From Microbacterium fluvii (GTDB taxonomy: Bacteria; Actinomycetota; Actinomycetes; Actinomycetales; Microbacteriaceae): a stretch of 64,000 nt of DNA. Below the pieces are notes generated by a model. The model was not told the DNA's origin, ran no database searches, and saw nothing but the letters and a program-made list of their open reading frames with translations. The translations under genes and the position numbers were made by a program. Position 1 is the first letter of the stretch. Each line of letters starts with the position of its first letter. The DNA lies in the NCBI RefSeq assembly GCF_025515205.1, contig NZ_JAOPFX010000001.1, positions 496,001 through 560,000 of the forward strand, written 5' to 3'. This document shows positions 8,446 through 20,800 of this stretch, in pieces.

Positions 8446-10527
8446 ATGCGTCCCCCCGCAGACAACGTTTCAGCAAGAGTCCGCCACTGGATGGCCGTGG
8501 CCCTCGCGATGGTGCTCGCCGTCGCCGGGTTGGCGCTGGTCGCCCCCGCCGACGAGGCCGAGGCGGCGTCGCTGCCCGCCTCGATCCTCGAGGGCGGCTA
8601 CATCATCAGCGACGAGGCGTTCTTCGACGGCGACGCGATGACGGCGTCGCAGATCCAGAAGTTCCTCAACGCCAAGGTCACCACGTGCAAGTCGACCAAC
8701 TCGGCGCTGCCGTGCCTGAAGAGCTTCACGGGCACCCTGCCGGCCAAGGCCGCCGACAAGTACTGCAAGGCGATCGCGAAGAAGACGGGCGCGACGGCGG
8801 CGCAGGTCATCGCCGCCGTGGCCGTGGCCTGCAACATCAGCCCCAAGGTGATCCTCGTGATGCTCCAGAAGGAGCAGGGCCTGGTCACCTCGACGGCGCC
8901 GTCGTCGTGGGCGTACCGCGCCGCGATGGGGCAGTCCTGCCCCGACACCGCGCCGTGCGACGCCGCCGCGGCCGGCTTCATCAACCAGGTGTATCTGGGG
9001 GCGCGTCAGCAGCAGATCTACGCGAAGAACCCGACCTCGTTCAACTACCGCGCGGGGCAGGTGAACACCATCAAGTGGCACCCCTCGAGCTCGTGCGGAA
9101 CCTCGAAGGTGTACATCCAGAACCAGGCGACGGCGAACCTCTACATCTACACGCCGTACCGCGCGAACGTGGCGGCGCTCGCCGCCGGCTACGGCACGGG
9201 CGACAGCTGCTCGGCCTACGGCAACCGCAACTTCTACAACTACTACGTGTCGTGGTTCGAGCCGACCGCCTCGACGTCGACAGGCGCGCCCGCGCTGGTG
9301 AAGGCGTGCCAGCAGCCGCTGGCGGCAGACATCGCCTCATCGAGCGGCACGGGAACCGTCACGAGCGACACCCTCAACGCCCGCACGGCGCCCACCCTGG
9401 TCTGCTCGAGCGGCATGACCACGCTCAAGAAGGGCGCCAAGGTCACCGTCACGGGCAAGTACTCCGGCTGGACGCGCGCGAAGACCTCGGCGGGCGACAC
9501 CGTGTGGCTCTCGAGCGCGTACCTGAAGCTCACCGACACCAGCGCGCCGGCAGGCAGCTCCAGCCCGTGCGCCGTGCCGTCGGCGTCGAGCATCACCGCG
9601 GCCTCCGGCACCGTGCAGGTGACGACCTCGAGCCTCAACGTGCGCACGGCGCCGTCGACCTCGTGCGACACCGGCAAGATCCAGCTCGCGCAGGGCGTGA
9701 AGGCCACGCTCACCGGCACCTACGGGGTGTGGTGGCAGATCACCTACTCCGGCAAGAGCTACTGGGCCCACAGCGACTACCTCGCCGTCGTCGCGGCCGT
9801 CGAGCCGGTTCCCAGTGCCACCGCGACCCCGAAGCCGACGGCGTCGGCCACGGCGACCCCCAAGCCCACCACCAGCGCCACGCCGACCGCGACGCCGACG
9901 CCGACAGCGTCTGCCGACCCGTGCACCGTCTCGACCTCGGGGCTCAAGAGCGCGAGCGGCACCTACGTCGTGAAGTCCGGCACCATCACGGCACGAAAGG
10001 CCCCGTCGACCTCGTGCGCCAAGGGTGCCGTCAAGGCGACCTCGACGACCGTCATGACGCGCACCGGCACGTTCAAGGACTTCACCAGAGTCAAGATCGG
10101 GTCGTCGACACTGTGGGTCAAGACGAGCCAGATCACCGCCGCCACGGTGGTCTACACCAACGCCAAGGTCAACTTCCGAGCGAAGGCCTCGACGTCCTCG
10201 ACGTCGTACAAGATGCTCGCCAAGGGCACCAAGGCCGTCAAGATCGGCACGAGCGGTGTGTGGCGCAAGGTCATCATCGGCTCGAAGATCGGCTGGGTGC
10301 ACTCCGCGTACCTCACGACCACGAAGCCGACCACCTCGACCACGACGTCAAAGAGCATGACCACCACGGCCTCGGTCAACCTGCGCTCAGGGGCCTCGAC
10401 GTCCACCAAGAGCCTCACCGTGCTGACGAAGGGCACGAAGGTGACGGTCACCTCGTCGAGTGGCGTGTGGCGCAAGGTCAAGGTCGGCAGCCGCACCGGC
10501 TGGGTGCATTCGGCCTACCTCAAGTGA
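8446..10527 (+). CDS. Secreted protein with a lysozyme-like module and five SH3b repeats
   Basis: A 693-residue exported protein. Residues 1-41 form a signal peptide ending in DEAEAA. Residues 45-275 are a Cys-containing globular module with ISPKVILVMLQKEQGLV (Glu143) and GYGTGDSCSAYGNRNFYNYY. I have seen similar modules in actinobacterial wall proteins, often labelled hemagglutinin. The Glu in a helix resembles the catalytic Glu of lysozyme-like transglycosylases, but this is inference. Five SH3b repeats follow, at about 300-362, 383-450, 490-565, 567-625 and 640-693. They share the patterns LNVRTAPS and GWVHSAYL. A TPKPTASATATPKP-type linker separates repeats 2 and 3. ATG at 8446 was chosen because it starts a normal signal peptide; an in-frame TTG lies at 8404. 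It probably binds and possibly cleaves the wall. Confidence 0.8.
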   Translation: MRPPADNVSARVRHWMAVALAMVLAVAGLALVAPADEAEAASLPASILEGGYIISDEAFFDGDAMTASQIQKFLNAKVTTCKSTNSALPCLKSFTGTLPAKAADKYCKAIAKKTGATAAQVIAAVAVACNISPKVILVMLQKEQGLVTSTAPSSWAYRAAMGQSCPDTAPCDAAAAGFINQVYLGARQQQIYAKNPTSFNYRAGQVNTIKWHPSSSCGTSKVYIQNQATANLYIYTPYRANVAALAAGYGTGDSCSAYGNRNFYNYYVSWFEPTASTSTGAPALVKACQQPLAADIASSSGTGTVTSDTLNARTAPTLVCSSGMTTLKKGAKVTVTGKYSGWTRAKTSAGDTVWLSSAYLKLTDTSAPAGSSSPCAVPSASSITAASGTVQVTTSSLNVRTAPSTSCDTGKIQLAQGVKATLTGTYGVWWQITYSGKSYWAHSDYLAVVAAVEPVPSATATPKPTASATATPKPTTSATPTATPTPTASADPCTVSTSGLKSASGTYVVKSGTITARKAPSTSCAKGAVKATSTTVMTRTGTFKDFTRVKIGSSTLWVKTSQITAATVVYTNAKVNFRAKASTSSTSYKMLAKGTKAVKIGTSGVWRKVIIGSKIGWVHSAYLTTTKPTTSTTTSKSMTTTASVNLRSGASTSTKSLTVLTKGTKVTVTSSSGVWRKVKVGSRTGWVHSAYLK

Positions 10528-10538
10528 CCGGGGGCGGC

Positions 10539-10558
10539 GCCCGCTCGAGTAGGCGGGC
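10539..10558 (+). terminator. Hairpin after the SH3b gene
   Basis: GCCCGC (10539-10544) and GCGGGC (10553-10558) pair around an 8-nt loop, 11 bases after the stop. It is short and has no T-run, so termination is uncertain. Confidence 0.35.
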
Positions 10559-10576
10559 TCCCAGCATCCGTTCGGT

Positions 10577-10582
10577 TAGGAT
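10577..10582 (+). promoter_or_regulatory. TAGGAT -10 element upstream of the ABC exporter
   Basis: TAGGAT lies 51 bases before the GTG at 10634, implying a 5' leader of about 45 nt, unlike the leaderless genes nearby. The leader contains the Shine-Dalgarno AAGGA. Confidence 0.4.
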
Positions 10583-10633
10583 GGCGGATGGTTCGTCGCG
10601 GATAGGGAATCCGGCGACCGCAAGGATTTCTCT

Positions 10634-11509
10634 GTGACCACCATCGACACGAACGCGTTCGAAACCCCGGGGCGCGGCCGCGGACTGCTGGACGTCTTCA
10701 GGTACCGCTACCTGCTGCGTCTGCTCATCGGCAAGACCACGTCGCTGCGCTACCGCAACTCCGTGCTGGGCTGGTTCTGGTCGTACGTGCGACCGACCGT
10801 GCAGTTCCTGGTCTATTACCTCGTGGTCGGCCAGATCATGCAGATGCACCGCAGCGTGGAGTCGTTCCCGCTGTACCTGTTCAGCGGCATCGTGGTCGTC
10901 AACCTCTTCAACGAGGCGTTCTCGGCGGCGACCGGGTCGATCGTGAGCAACAAGGCGCTGGTGCGCAAGATCTACCTTCCGCGGGAGCTGTTCCCGATCG
11001 CGGCGATCGTCGGAGCGTTCATCCACTTCCTCCCGCAGCTCGCCGTGCTGCTGATCGTGGCGGTGTTCCTGTTCGGCTGGGTGCCGACCTTCGCCTCCAT
11101 CGGGCTGATCCTCGCGGGCCTCGTGCTCGTGCTGGCTTTCATCCTGGGCATCGGGCTCTTCTTCTCCGCGCTCAACGTGCGCTACCGCGACGCCTCGAAC
11201 GTCGTCGAGATCATCCGCACGATCGCGACGTGGTCGTCGCCGATCCTCTACACGTGGATCATGGTCTACGACATCACCGAGAACGCGCGGTGGATCTTCA
11301 ACCTCTACATGGCCAACCCCATCACGGTCGCCGTGGAGTTCTTCCACCAGGCGTTCTGGGAGACGACGGTCTCGGCCGCCGATCGTCACGGGTGGCCGCC
11401 CGACATGATGTGGCACGTGCTGGCCGCGGTCGCCATCGCGATCTTCAGCCTCATCGTCGGCCAGTACGTCTTCCGCCGCTCCGAGCGCACCTTCGCACAG
11501 GACCTGTGA
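10634..11509 (+). CDS. wzm: Polysaccharide/teichoic-acid ABC exporter, permease (Wzm/TagG type)
   Basis: A 291-residue ABC-2 permease. It opens with the cytosolic stretch RYRYLLRLLIGKTTSLRYRN followed by VLGWFWSYVRPTVQFLVYYLVVG, the hallmark start of Wzm/TagG exporters. Six hydrophobic segments follow. Two other family features are visible: KALVRKIYLPRELFPIAA and FFSALNVRYRDASNVV, the loops thought to contact the ATPase. It exports lipid-linked polysaccharide or teichoic acid across the membrane. The GTG at 10634 is preceded by AAGGA. Its stop overlaps the ATG of the ATPase gene by one base (TGATG), so the two are coupled. Confidence 0.93.
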   Translation: MTTIDTNAFETPGRGRGLLDVFRYRYLLRLLIGKTTSLRYRNSVLGWFWSYVRPTVQFLVYYLVVGQIMQMHRSVESFPLYLFSGIVVVNLFNEAFSAATGSIVSNKALVRKIYLPRELFPIAAIVGAFIHFLPQLAVLLIVAVFLFGWVPTFASIGLILAGLVLVLAFILGIGLFFSALNVRYRDASNVVEIIRTIATWSSPILYTWIMVYDITENARWIFNLYMANPITVAVEFFHQAFWETTVSAADRHGWPPDMMWHVLAAVAIAIFSLIVGQYVFRRSERTFAQDL

Positions 11510-12255
11510 TGCCCCAGCAGACCACCGAACCTCAGCCGCGCATCGTGGTGGACCACGTCTCGAAGTGGTTCAACAAGCGCAGCAGCCGCTCGTTCAAAGA
11601 CGCCTTCATCAACGTGATCCGCCGCAGGCCCGTGCGCTCGCAGCAGTTCCAGGCGCTCAAAGACGTGACGTTCTCGATCGGCGAGGGCGAGTCGGTGGCC
11701 GTGATGGGCCTGAACGGGTCGGGCAAGTCGACGACGCTCAAGCTCGTCTCGGGCGTGCTCGAGCCGGACGAGGGCCGCATCCTCACGCGAGGTCGCGTCG
11801 CCGGACTCATCGAGGTGGGAGCCGGCTTCCACCCCGACCTCACGGGTCGGGAGAACGTCTTCCTCAACGCCGCGATCCTCGGGATGAGCGAGAAGGAGAC
11901 GAAGGAGCGCTTCGACGAGATCCTCGCGTTCAGCGAGATCGGCGACTTCATCGACCAGGAGGTCAAGCACTACTCCTCGGGCATGTTCATGCGTCTCGCC
12001 TTCAGCGTCGCCATCCACGTCGAGCTCGACGTGCTGCTGGTCGACGAGGTGCTGGCGGTGGGCGACGCGCCCTTCCGGGCGAAGTGCAACGCGAAGCTCA
12101 AGGAGCTCGCCGAGCGCGGCGTCACCATGATGGTCGTCAGCCACAGCAAGGGGCAGGTCAAGCAGCTGTGCACCCGCGGAATCGTCATCCGCAAGGGCGA
12201 GGTCGTCTTCGACGGGGCCATCGGCGAAGCTCTCGAGGTGCTCGAGCAGGGCTGA
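11509..12255 (+). CDS. wzt: Polysaccharide/teichoic-acid ABC exporter, ATPase (Wzt/TagH type)
   Basis: A 248-residue ABC ATPase that powers the Wzm permease. Walker A is GLNGSGKST (about residues 67-75), the signature is HYSSGMFMRLAFSVA (about 155-169), Walker B is VLLVDEVLAVGD, and the switch His is in MVVSHSKGQ. GRVAGLIEVGAGFHPDLTGR is the typical Wzt/TagH insertion after Walker A. The protein ends after the nucleotide-binding domain, so it lacks the C-terminal carbohydrate-binding domain found in O-antigen Wzt proteins such as E. coli O9a. The transporter is thus expected not to be selective for a capped chain end in that way. It overlaps wzm by one base. Confidence 0.94.
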   Translation: MPQQTTEPQPRIVVDHVSKWFNKRSSRSFKDAFINVIRRRPVRSQQFQALKDVTFSIGEGESVAVMGLNGSGKSTTLKLVSGVLEPDEGRILTRGRVAGLIEVGAGFHPDLTGRENVFLNAAILGMSEKETKERFDEILAFSEIGDFIDQEVKHYSSGMFMRLAFSVAIHVELDVLLVDEVLAVGDAPFRAKCNAKLKELAERGVTMMVVSHSKGQVKQLCTRGIVIRKGEVVFDGAIGEALEVLEQG

Positions 12256-12320
12256 GAGCCACGCGCCGCGGCTCCGCCGACACACAGCGTCGCGCCCGTG
12301 TGCGTTTCTCGAGGGTCGCC

Positions 12321-12326
12321 TAGACT
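12321..12326 (+). promoter_or_regulatory. TAGACT -10 element of the FN3-protein gene
   Basis: TAGACT lies 46 bases before the GTG at 12373 and separates this gene from the exporter operon. The predicted leader of about 40 nt contains AGGA before the start. Confidence 0.4.
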
Positions 12327-12372
12327 GCGAAAGTTCGCGCGACGACCGCGTGCAGCAGAACAGGACTCCCCG

Positions 12373-14505
12373 GTGCAGACGACGACGCCTTCCCCTCGAC
12401 CCGCCCGCTGGATGCGTATGGCCGCCGCGGCGGTGGCCACGATCGGACTGATGGTGGCGGGTCTGTCCGCGCCGGCGCAGGCGGAAGCGCCCTTCGTGCT
12501 CTCCGGTCGCATCGTGGACGCGACCGACGCGCCGGTGGTCGGCGCCACCGTGTCGGCGCCGCGCGCGTGCCAGTGCGGCGACATCGCCGACATCCCCGCG
12601 GCCTCGGCGACCACCGACGCCGATGGGCGCTTCTCGGTCACGGTGCGCGACGTCGACACGGCGCAGCTGCAGGTCGCAGGCCCGGCGCCGTTCGTCCGAT
12701 CGATCCTGACGGTCGACGGGGAGCTGGCGCCGGGCGGCGGCGGCGACATGGAGAGCTGGCGCAGCTTCACGGCGGGCGCCGCGCTCGGCGACCTCGAACT
12801 CCAGCGCGGCGTGCGCCTCAGCGGCGTCGTGAACGTGACGGGCTTCCCGGCTGCCGGGAGCGGCTTCATCTCGATCTCGGGCGGTGCGAGCGGCTACTAC
12901 TCCGCGACCTACGCCCTCGCCGACGGCACCCGGACGTGGGAGACGTACGTGCCGCAGGGCTCGTACGCCGTGACCGCCTACGGCGCGTCGCGCAACGCGG
13001 CCTACGCCGGCGGTGGGCAGGTCGCCGTCGGTTCCGCGGGGGCCGCTGCCGGGACGGTCGCGATCGCCGGGACCGGCTACGCCGTGCGCGGCACCGCGGT
13101 CGACCCCGACGGTCGGGCGGCCGCCGGCGTGATCGTCGATCTGTATCCCGTGGACGGCGGCATCAACCGCGGGGGCGTGCTGACCGACGCGGCCGGTGTC
13201 TACACGGTCGTCGACGTGCCGGCGGCGACCTACCGCATCTCACTGCAGAACAGCGTCGATGAAGACCCGAACACCGGCTACGGCTACTGGCCGGGCCTGG
13301 TGGACTACGACGACGCCGGGCAGTTCACCGTCGGCGGCGCCGCGGGTGTCAAGACGGTGGCAGGCAGCGTCACCATCGAGCGCAATGCGCCGAGTGAGCC
13401 GCGCAGCGTCACCGCCACGGCGTCGGATGCCGCCGCCACGGTGTCGTGGACGACGCCGGCGAAGACGGGCGCGATCTACGGTCGCCTCTACAAGTACACG
13501 GTCACCGCCGCGCCCGGCGGGCAGACCGTGGTCGTCGACGGCACCGAGCACACGGCGCAGTTCTCCGGTCTCACCAACGGCACCGCCTACTCCTTCACGG
13601 TCGTCGCCTCGAACGGATTCGGCGACTCTCCGGCTTCTGCGTCGTCGAACACCGTGACCCCCGGTGCGGCGGCGACGGCACCCGGCGCGCCGACCGGGGT
13701 CACCGCGAACCCCGGCAACGCCCAGGCCGTCGTGTCGTTCACGGCCCCGACCGCAGACGGCGGGTCGCCGATCACCGGGTACACCGTCACGGCGAGCCCG
13801 GGCGGTGCGAAGGCGACCGTCGCCGCGTCCGCACGCAGCGCGACGGTGTCGGGCCTTGCCAACGGCACGACCTACACCTTCACGGTCACCGCCGCCAACG
13901 CGATCGGGTCTTCTCCGGCATCCGCCCCGTCGGCCGCGGTCACTCCGATCACGACGCCGTCGGCACCGCGCAGCCCCGCAGCCACGTCGGGCAGCAAGAC
14001 GGCGACCGTGACGTGGACCGCGCCGTCGTCGACGGGCGGATCGACGATCTCGGGATACGAGGTCACGGCGAGCCCCGGCGGCAAGAAGGTGACCGTCTCG
14101 GGCACCGCGCGCTCGGCGTCGGTGACGGGCCTGACCAACGGCACCGCCTACACCTTCACCGTCAAGGCGAAGAACGCGGCCGGCCCGTCGGCCGCCTCCG
14201 CCAAGACGAGCGCCGTCACCCCCTCGACCGTGACCAGCGCGCCGCGCAGCGTCAAGGCCACCGCCGGAACGAAGAAGGCCACGGTCAGCTGGACGGCCCC
14301 GTCCTCGACGGGCGGCGCGACCGTCACGAACTACAAGGTCACCGCGAGCCCCGGCGGGAAGAGCGTGACGGTCTCCGGGTCGGCGCGGAAGGCGACCGTC
14401 ACGGGCTTGAAGAGCGGGACGAAGTACACGTTCACCGTCAAGGCCAAGAACGTGCGCGGATGGTCGGCCGCCTCGGCGAAGAGCACCGCGGTGAAGGTGC
14501 GCTGA
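12373..14505 (+). CDS. Secreted protein with carboxypeptidase-regulatory-like and four fibronectin type III domains
   Basis: A 710-residue secreted protein. Residues 1-38 are a signal peptide ending SAPAQA. Two Ig-like carboxypeptidase-regulatory/CNA-B-like units follow. The first is FVLSGRIVDATDAPVVGATV with TTDADGRFSVTV, and the second is YAVRGTAVDPDGRAAAGVIV with DAAGVYTVVDVPA. Residues about 338-710 are four FN3 domains of about 90 residues with the recurring core NGTAYTFTVKAKN. There is no sortase motif and no C-terminal membrane anchor, so it is probably released or held non-covalently. GTG at 12373 was chosen because it starts the signal peptide and follows AGGA; upstream in-frame codons fall after the promoter but do not form a signal. 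It is likely an adhesive or scaffold surface protein. Confidence 0.8.
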   Translation: MQTTTPSPRPARWMRMAAAAVATIGLMVAGLSAPAQAEAPFVLSGRIVDATDAPVVGATVSAPRACQCGDIADIPAASATTDADGRFSVTVRDVDTAQLQVAGPAPFVRSILTVDGELAPGGGGDMESWRSFTAGAALGDLELQRGVRLSGVVNVTGFPAAGSGFISISGGASGYYSATYALADGTRTWETYVPQGSYAVTAYGASRNAAYAGGGQVAVGSAGAAAGTVAIAGTGYAVRGTAVDPDGRAAAGVIVDLYPVDGGINRGGVLTDAAGVYTVVDVPAATYRISLQNSVDEDPNTGYGYWPGLVDYDDAGQFTVGGAAGVKTVAGSVTIERNAPSEPRSVTATASDAAATVSWTTPAKTGAIYGRLYKYTVTAAPGGQTVVVDGTEHTAQFSGLTNGTAYSFTVVASNGFGDSPASASSNTVTPGAAATAPGAPTGVTANPGNAQAVVSFTAPTADGGSPITGYTVTASPGGAKATVAASARSATVSGLANGTTYTFTVTAANAIGSSPASAPSAAVTPITTPSAPRSPAATSGSKTATVTWTAPSSTGGSTISGYEVTASPGGKKVTVSGTARSASVTGLTNGTAYTFTVKAKNAAGPSAASAKTSAVTPSTVTSAPRSVKATAGTKKATVSWTAPSSTGGATVTNYKVTASPGGKSVTVSGSARKATVTGLKSGTKYTFTVKAKNVRGWSAASAKSTAVKVR
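13387..14502 (+). repeat. Four tandem FN3-coding repeats
   Basis: Four units of about 270 bases encode the FN3 domains. Units 3 and 4 are the most alike at the base level (runs such as CGAGCCCCGGCGG and GGCACCGCCTACACCTTCACC recur), suggesting recent duplication. Units 1 and 2 are more diverged. Confidence 0.75.
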
Positions 14506-14536
14506 AGCCCCGAGGAACCGACGTCGCGGCAGCGGC

Positions 14537-18356
<3,820 letters not shown>

Positions 18357-18441
18357 CGAGAGTTCCTTGCGATGTGAGCGTCCTGGCGTGCCTCCATCCT
18401 ACGGCGCGTGCGTTGCTGGCAGAGATCGGGCGGGGCGATGC

Positions 18442-18447
18442 GAGAAT
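18442..18447 (+). promoter_or_regulatory. GAGAAT -10-like element of the acyltransferase gene
   Basis: GAGAAT with a seven-base spacer to the ATG at 18455, in a 98-bp divergent region. It lacks the first T of TANNNT. Confidence 0.35.
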
Positions 18448-18454
18448 CGTCCTC

Positions 18455-20668
18455 ATGACGGCGGGATTCCTGACGACGTCGCGCACGCGCTCGAGGGCGG
18501 AGCGGCGGCAGCGCGGTCGTCGGGAGCCCGGGGCGGAGATGATCGAACGCTCGAGCTTCCGGCCCGATGTCCAGGGCCTTCGGGCCGTCGCGGTGGGCGT
18601 CGTTGTGCTCTTCCACGCGAATCTGTCGCTGTTCAAGGGCGGGTTCGTCGGCGTCGACGTCTTCTTCGTGATCTCGGGCTTCCTGATCACGGGGATCCTG
18701 CTGCGCGAGGCCGAGCGCACCGGTCGCGTGCGGCTCAGCGAGTTCTACGCGAAGCGCGCGCGCCGCATCCTGCCCGCCGCGACCGTCGTTCTGATCGCGA
18801 CCCTCGTGCTCACGGTGGTCTTCCTCCCGCAGATCCGCTGGGAGTCGATCGGCGTCGAGGCGCTCGCCTCCGCCTTCTACGTCGTGAACTGGGTCTTCGC
18901 CGCCGGCACCGACTACCTCAACGCAGAAGTGGCGGCGAGCCCTCTGCAGCACTTCTGGACCCTCGCGGTGGAAGAGCAGTTCTACATCGTCTGGCCGCTC
19001 ATCCTCGTGCTGATGCTCGCGCTCTTCCGACGCAGGCCGCGTGACGGGGCGGTCGGCGACCACGGGACGCGCGCGCTGCCGGCTGCCCGCATCGGCGTGC
19101 TGATCATCCTCGTCCCCTCGCTGCTGTACTCCATCTCCTACACGGCCGCCGACCCGGCGCCGGCGTACTTCGTCACGACCACGAGGCTGTGGGAACTCGC
19201 CGTCGGTGCCGCGCTCGCCGTCTTCGCGCCGCAGGTCGCGCGCCTCCCGCACCTGCTGGGCACCTGGCTCGGGTGGGCGGGACTGGCGGCGATCATCGCG
19301 GCCACGCTGCTGTTCTCCGGCTCGACCCCGTTCCCCGGCTACGCGGCCCTCGTGCCGACCCTGGGGGCCGCGGCGATCATCGCGGCGGGCATGAATGGCA
19401 GGGCGCAGACAGGCGTCGGGCGCCTGCTCACTTTGCGTCCGATGCGCTGGATCGGCGATATCTCGTACTCGCTCTACCTGTGGCACTGGCCGCTCGTCGT
19501 CGTGGCGACCTACCTGCTCGGGGGCGTGCTGCAGGCCCGCTACGGGCTGCTGATCGTCGCGTTCTCGGTGCTCCCCGCCTGGCTGAGCTATCGGTTCATC
19601 GAGAACCCGTTCCGCGACTGGGGCTGGCTGAGGAAATCGGCGCGGCGCTCGCTGCTGGCCGGGGCGGGTCTGATGAGCGTGACCGCACTCTGCGCCGTCG
19701 TGGTGCACGCCGTCCCGGCGGCCATGAACCCGGTCTATGAGGCGCGGGAGGGAGTGAGGATCGGTGCGGAGGCGCTGACCGACGATTTCTCGAACGACGA
19801 TCTCTCCACCTTCACCGACGCGGGCAAGCCGGTCGACCGCGTCGAGGGCGGATTCACGCCGTCGGCGATCGATGCGCGCAAAGACAACACGGTCGTCTAT
19901 GCGCTGGACTGCCATCTCGACAGCAGCGAGTCGATCCCGAAGATCGACGGCTGCATCTTCGGCGACCCGCAGAGCGACCTCAGCGTCGTGCTGATCGGCG
20001 ACTCGCACGCCGCCAACTGGGCGCCCCCCTACATCGCTCTCGCGCAGGAGCACGGCTGGAGGCTGCGGATCAGCACGAAGGCCTCGTGCGGCTTCTCGCG
20101 CGTCAGCCAGTCGGACGGCGAGGGCGGCGAGTACACGGCGTGCAACGAATGGGCGAGAAACAGCTTCGACGAGGTTCTCGAAGAGCACCCCGACCTCGTC
20201 GTCACGGCGAACAGGGGCACGCGAGCCGTATACCAGGAAGGCCTTTCCAAGAAGGAGGCGCGCAAGGCCTATGCCGAAGCCCTCCACGACGATCTGGCCG
20301 CGCTGAACAAAGCGGGAATCCCCACGCTGGTGATGAATGAGACGCCGCACATGGACAGCGACGTCCCCGAGTGCATCTCGGCCAACCTCGGTCATCTGAC
20401 CGCGTGCGCGACACCGCGGGATGACGCTTTCGGAAGTGATGCGAACGTGCGGCGCGCCGTCAAGGGATTGGCGGATGCCGACATCATCGACATGACCAAC
20501 TGGGTGTGCCCCGACGCCGACGCGTGCGCGGCTGTCGTGGGCAACGTCATCGTCTGGCGCGACTCCAGCCACTTCACCGAGACCTACGCGCGCACACTCG
20601 CCGCCCCGCTGGATGCCGCACTCCAGCGGTCGGACGTCGCACGCGCGGCACTCGGTCCGGCGGCATGA
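18455..20668 (+). CDS. OafA-type acyltransferase with SGNH domain
   Basis: A 737-residue membrane acyltransferase. Residues about 29-420 are an acyltransferase-3 domain with about ten membrane segments. Its start is FRPDVQGLRAVAVGVVVLFH (family His at the end), then VGVDVFFVISGFLITGILL, the conserved LQHFWTLAVEEQFYIVWPL, and SYSLYLWHWPLVV. Residues about 480-730 are an extracytoplasmic SGNH domain. Block I is VVLIGDSHAANW with the nucleophile Ser, and the end motif is WRDSSHFTETYA with the Asp/His pair. Such proteins O-acetylate surface polysaccharides: AT3 carries the acyl group across the membrane and SGNH transfers it. The ATG at 18455 follows GAGAAT. An ATG at 18539 (MIERSSFRPD) is an alternative that would trim a basic N-terminus. 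Confidence 0.92.
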   Translation: MTAGFLTTSRTRSRAERRQRGRREPGAEMIERSSFRPDVQGLRAVAVGVVVLFHANLSLFKGGFVGVDVFFVISGFLITGILLREAERTGRVRLSEFYAKRARRILPAATVVLIATLVLTVVFLPQIRWESIGVEALASAFYVVNWVFAAGTDYLNAEVAASPLQHFWTLAVEEQFYIVWPLILVLMLALFRRRPRDGAVGDHGTRALPAARIGVLIILVPSLLYSISYTAADPAPAYFVTTTRLWELAVGAALAVFAPQVARLPHLLGTWLGWAGLAAIIAATLLFSGSTPFPGYAALVPTLGAAAIIAAGMNGRAQTGVGRLLTLRPMRWIGDISYSLYLWHWPLVVVATYLLGGVLQARYGLLIVAFSVLPAWLSYRFIENPFRDWGWLRKSARRSLLAGAGLMSVTALCAVVVHAVPAAMNPVYEAREGVRIGAEALTDDFSNDDLSTFTDAGKPVDRVEGGFTPSAIDARKDNTVVYALDCHLDSSESIPKIDGCIFGDPQSDLSVVLIGDSHAANWAPPYIALAQEHGWRLRISTKASCGFSRVSQSDGEGGEYTACNEWARNSFDEVLEEHPDLVVTANRGTRAVYQEGLSKKEARKAYAEALHDDLAALNKAGIPTLVMNETPHMDSDVPECISANLGHLTACATPRDDAFGSDANVRRAVKGLADADIIDMTNWVCPDADACAAVVGNVIVWRDSSHFTETYARTLAAPLDAALQRSDVARAALGPAA

Positions 20669-20703
20669 GGCGGCCGTACAGAAAGGGACAGAACCGCCTG
20701 GGG

Positions 20704-20709
20704 TACGAT
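20704..20709 (+). promoter_or_regulatory. TACGAT -10 element upstream of licD
   Basis: TACGAT lies 91 bases before the ATG at 20801, leaving a leader of about 85 nt with AAGGAG at 20780-20785. This would be the promoter of the four-gene licD-PPT-cytidylyltransferase-epimerase operon. Confidence 0.4.
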
Positions 20710-20800
20710 GTTGCGGCGGTTGAGAGCGCCGTGAACCGCGGCCGTCGTGCGGCTGACCGCGGGATGAAGCGAAAGCAGCCTAAGGAGAAACGCAGCCGAA

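Noticed and set aside
9340..14505. CRISPR array in the SH3b and FN3 repeat regions
   Set aside because: The repeats are long, in-frame protein-domain repeats inside open genes, with no short identical repeats and unique spacers.
20669..20800. Small gene between the acyltransferase and licD
   Set aside because: No frame has a gene-like start and composition. The stretch fits a promoter plus an 85-nt leader.
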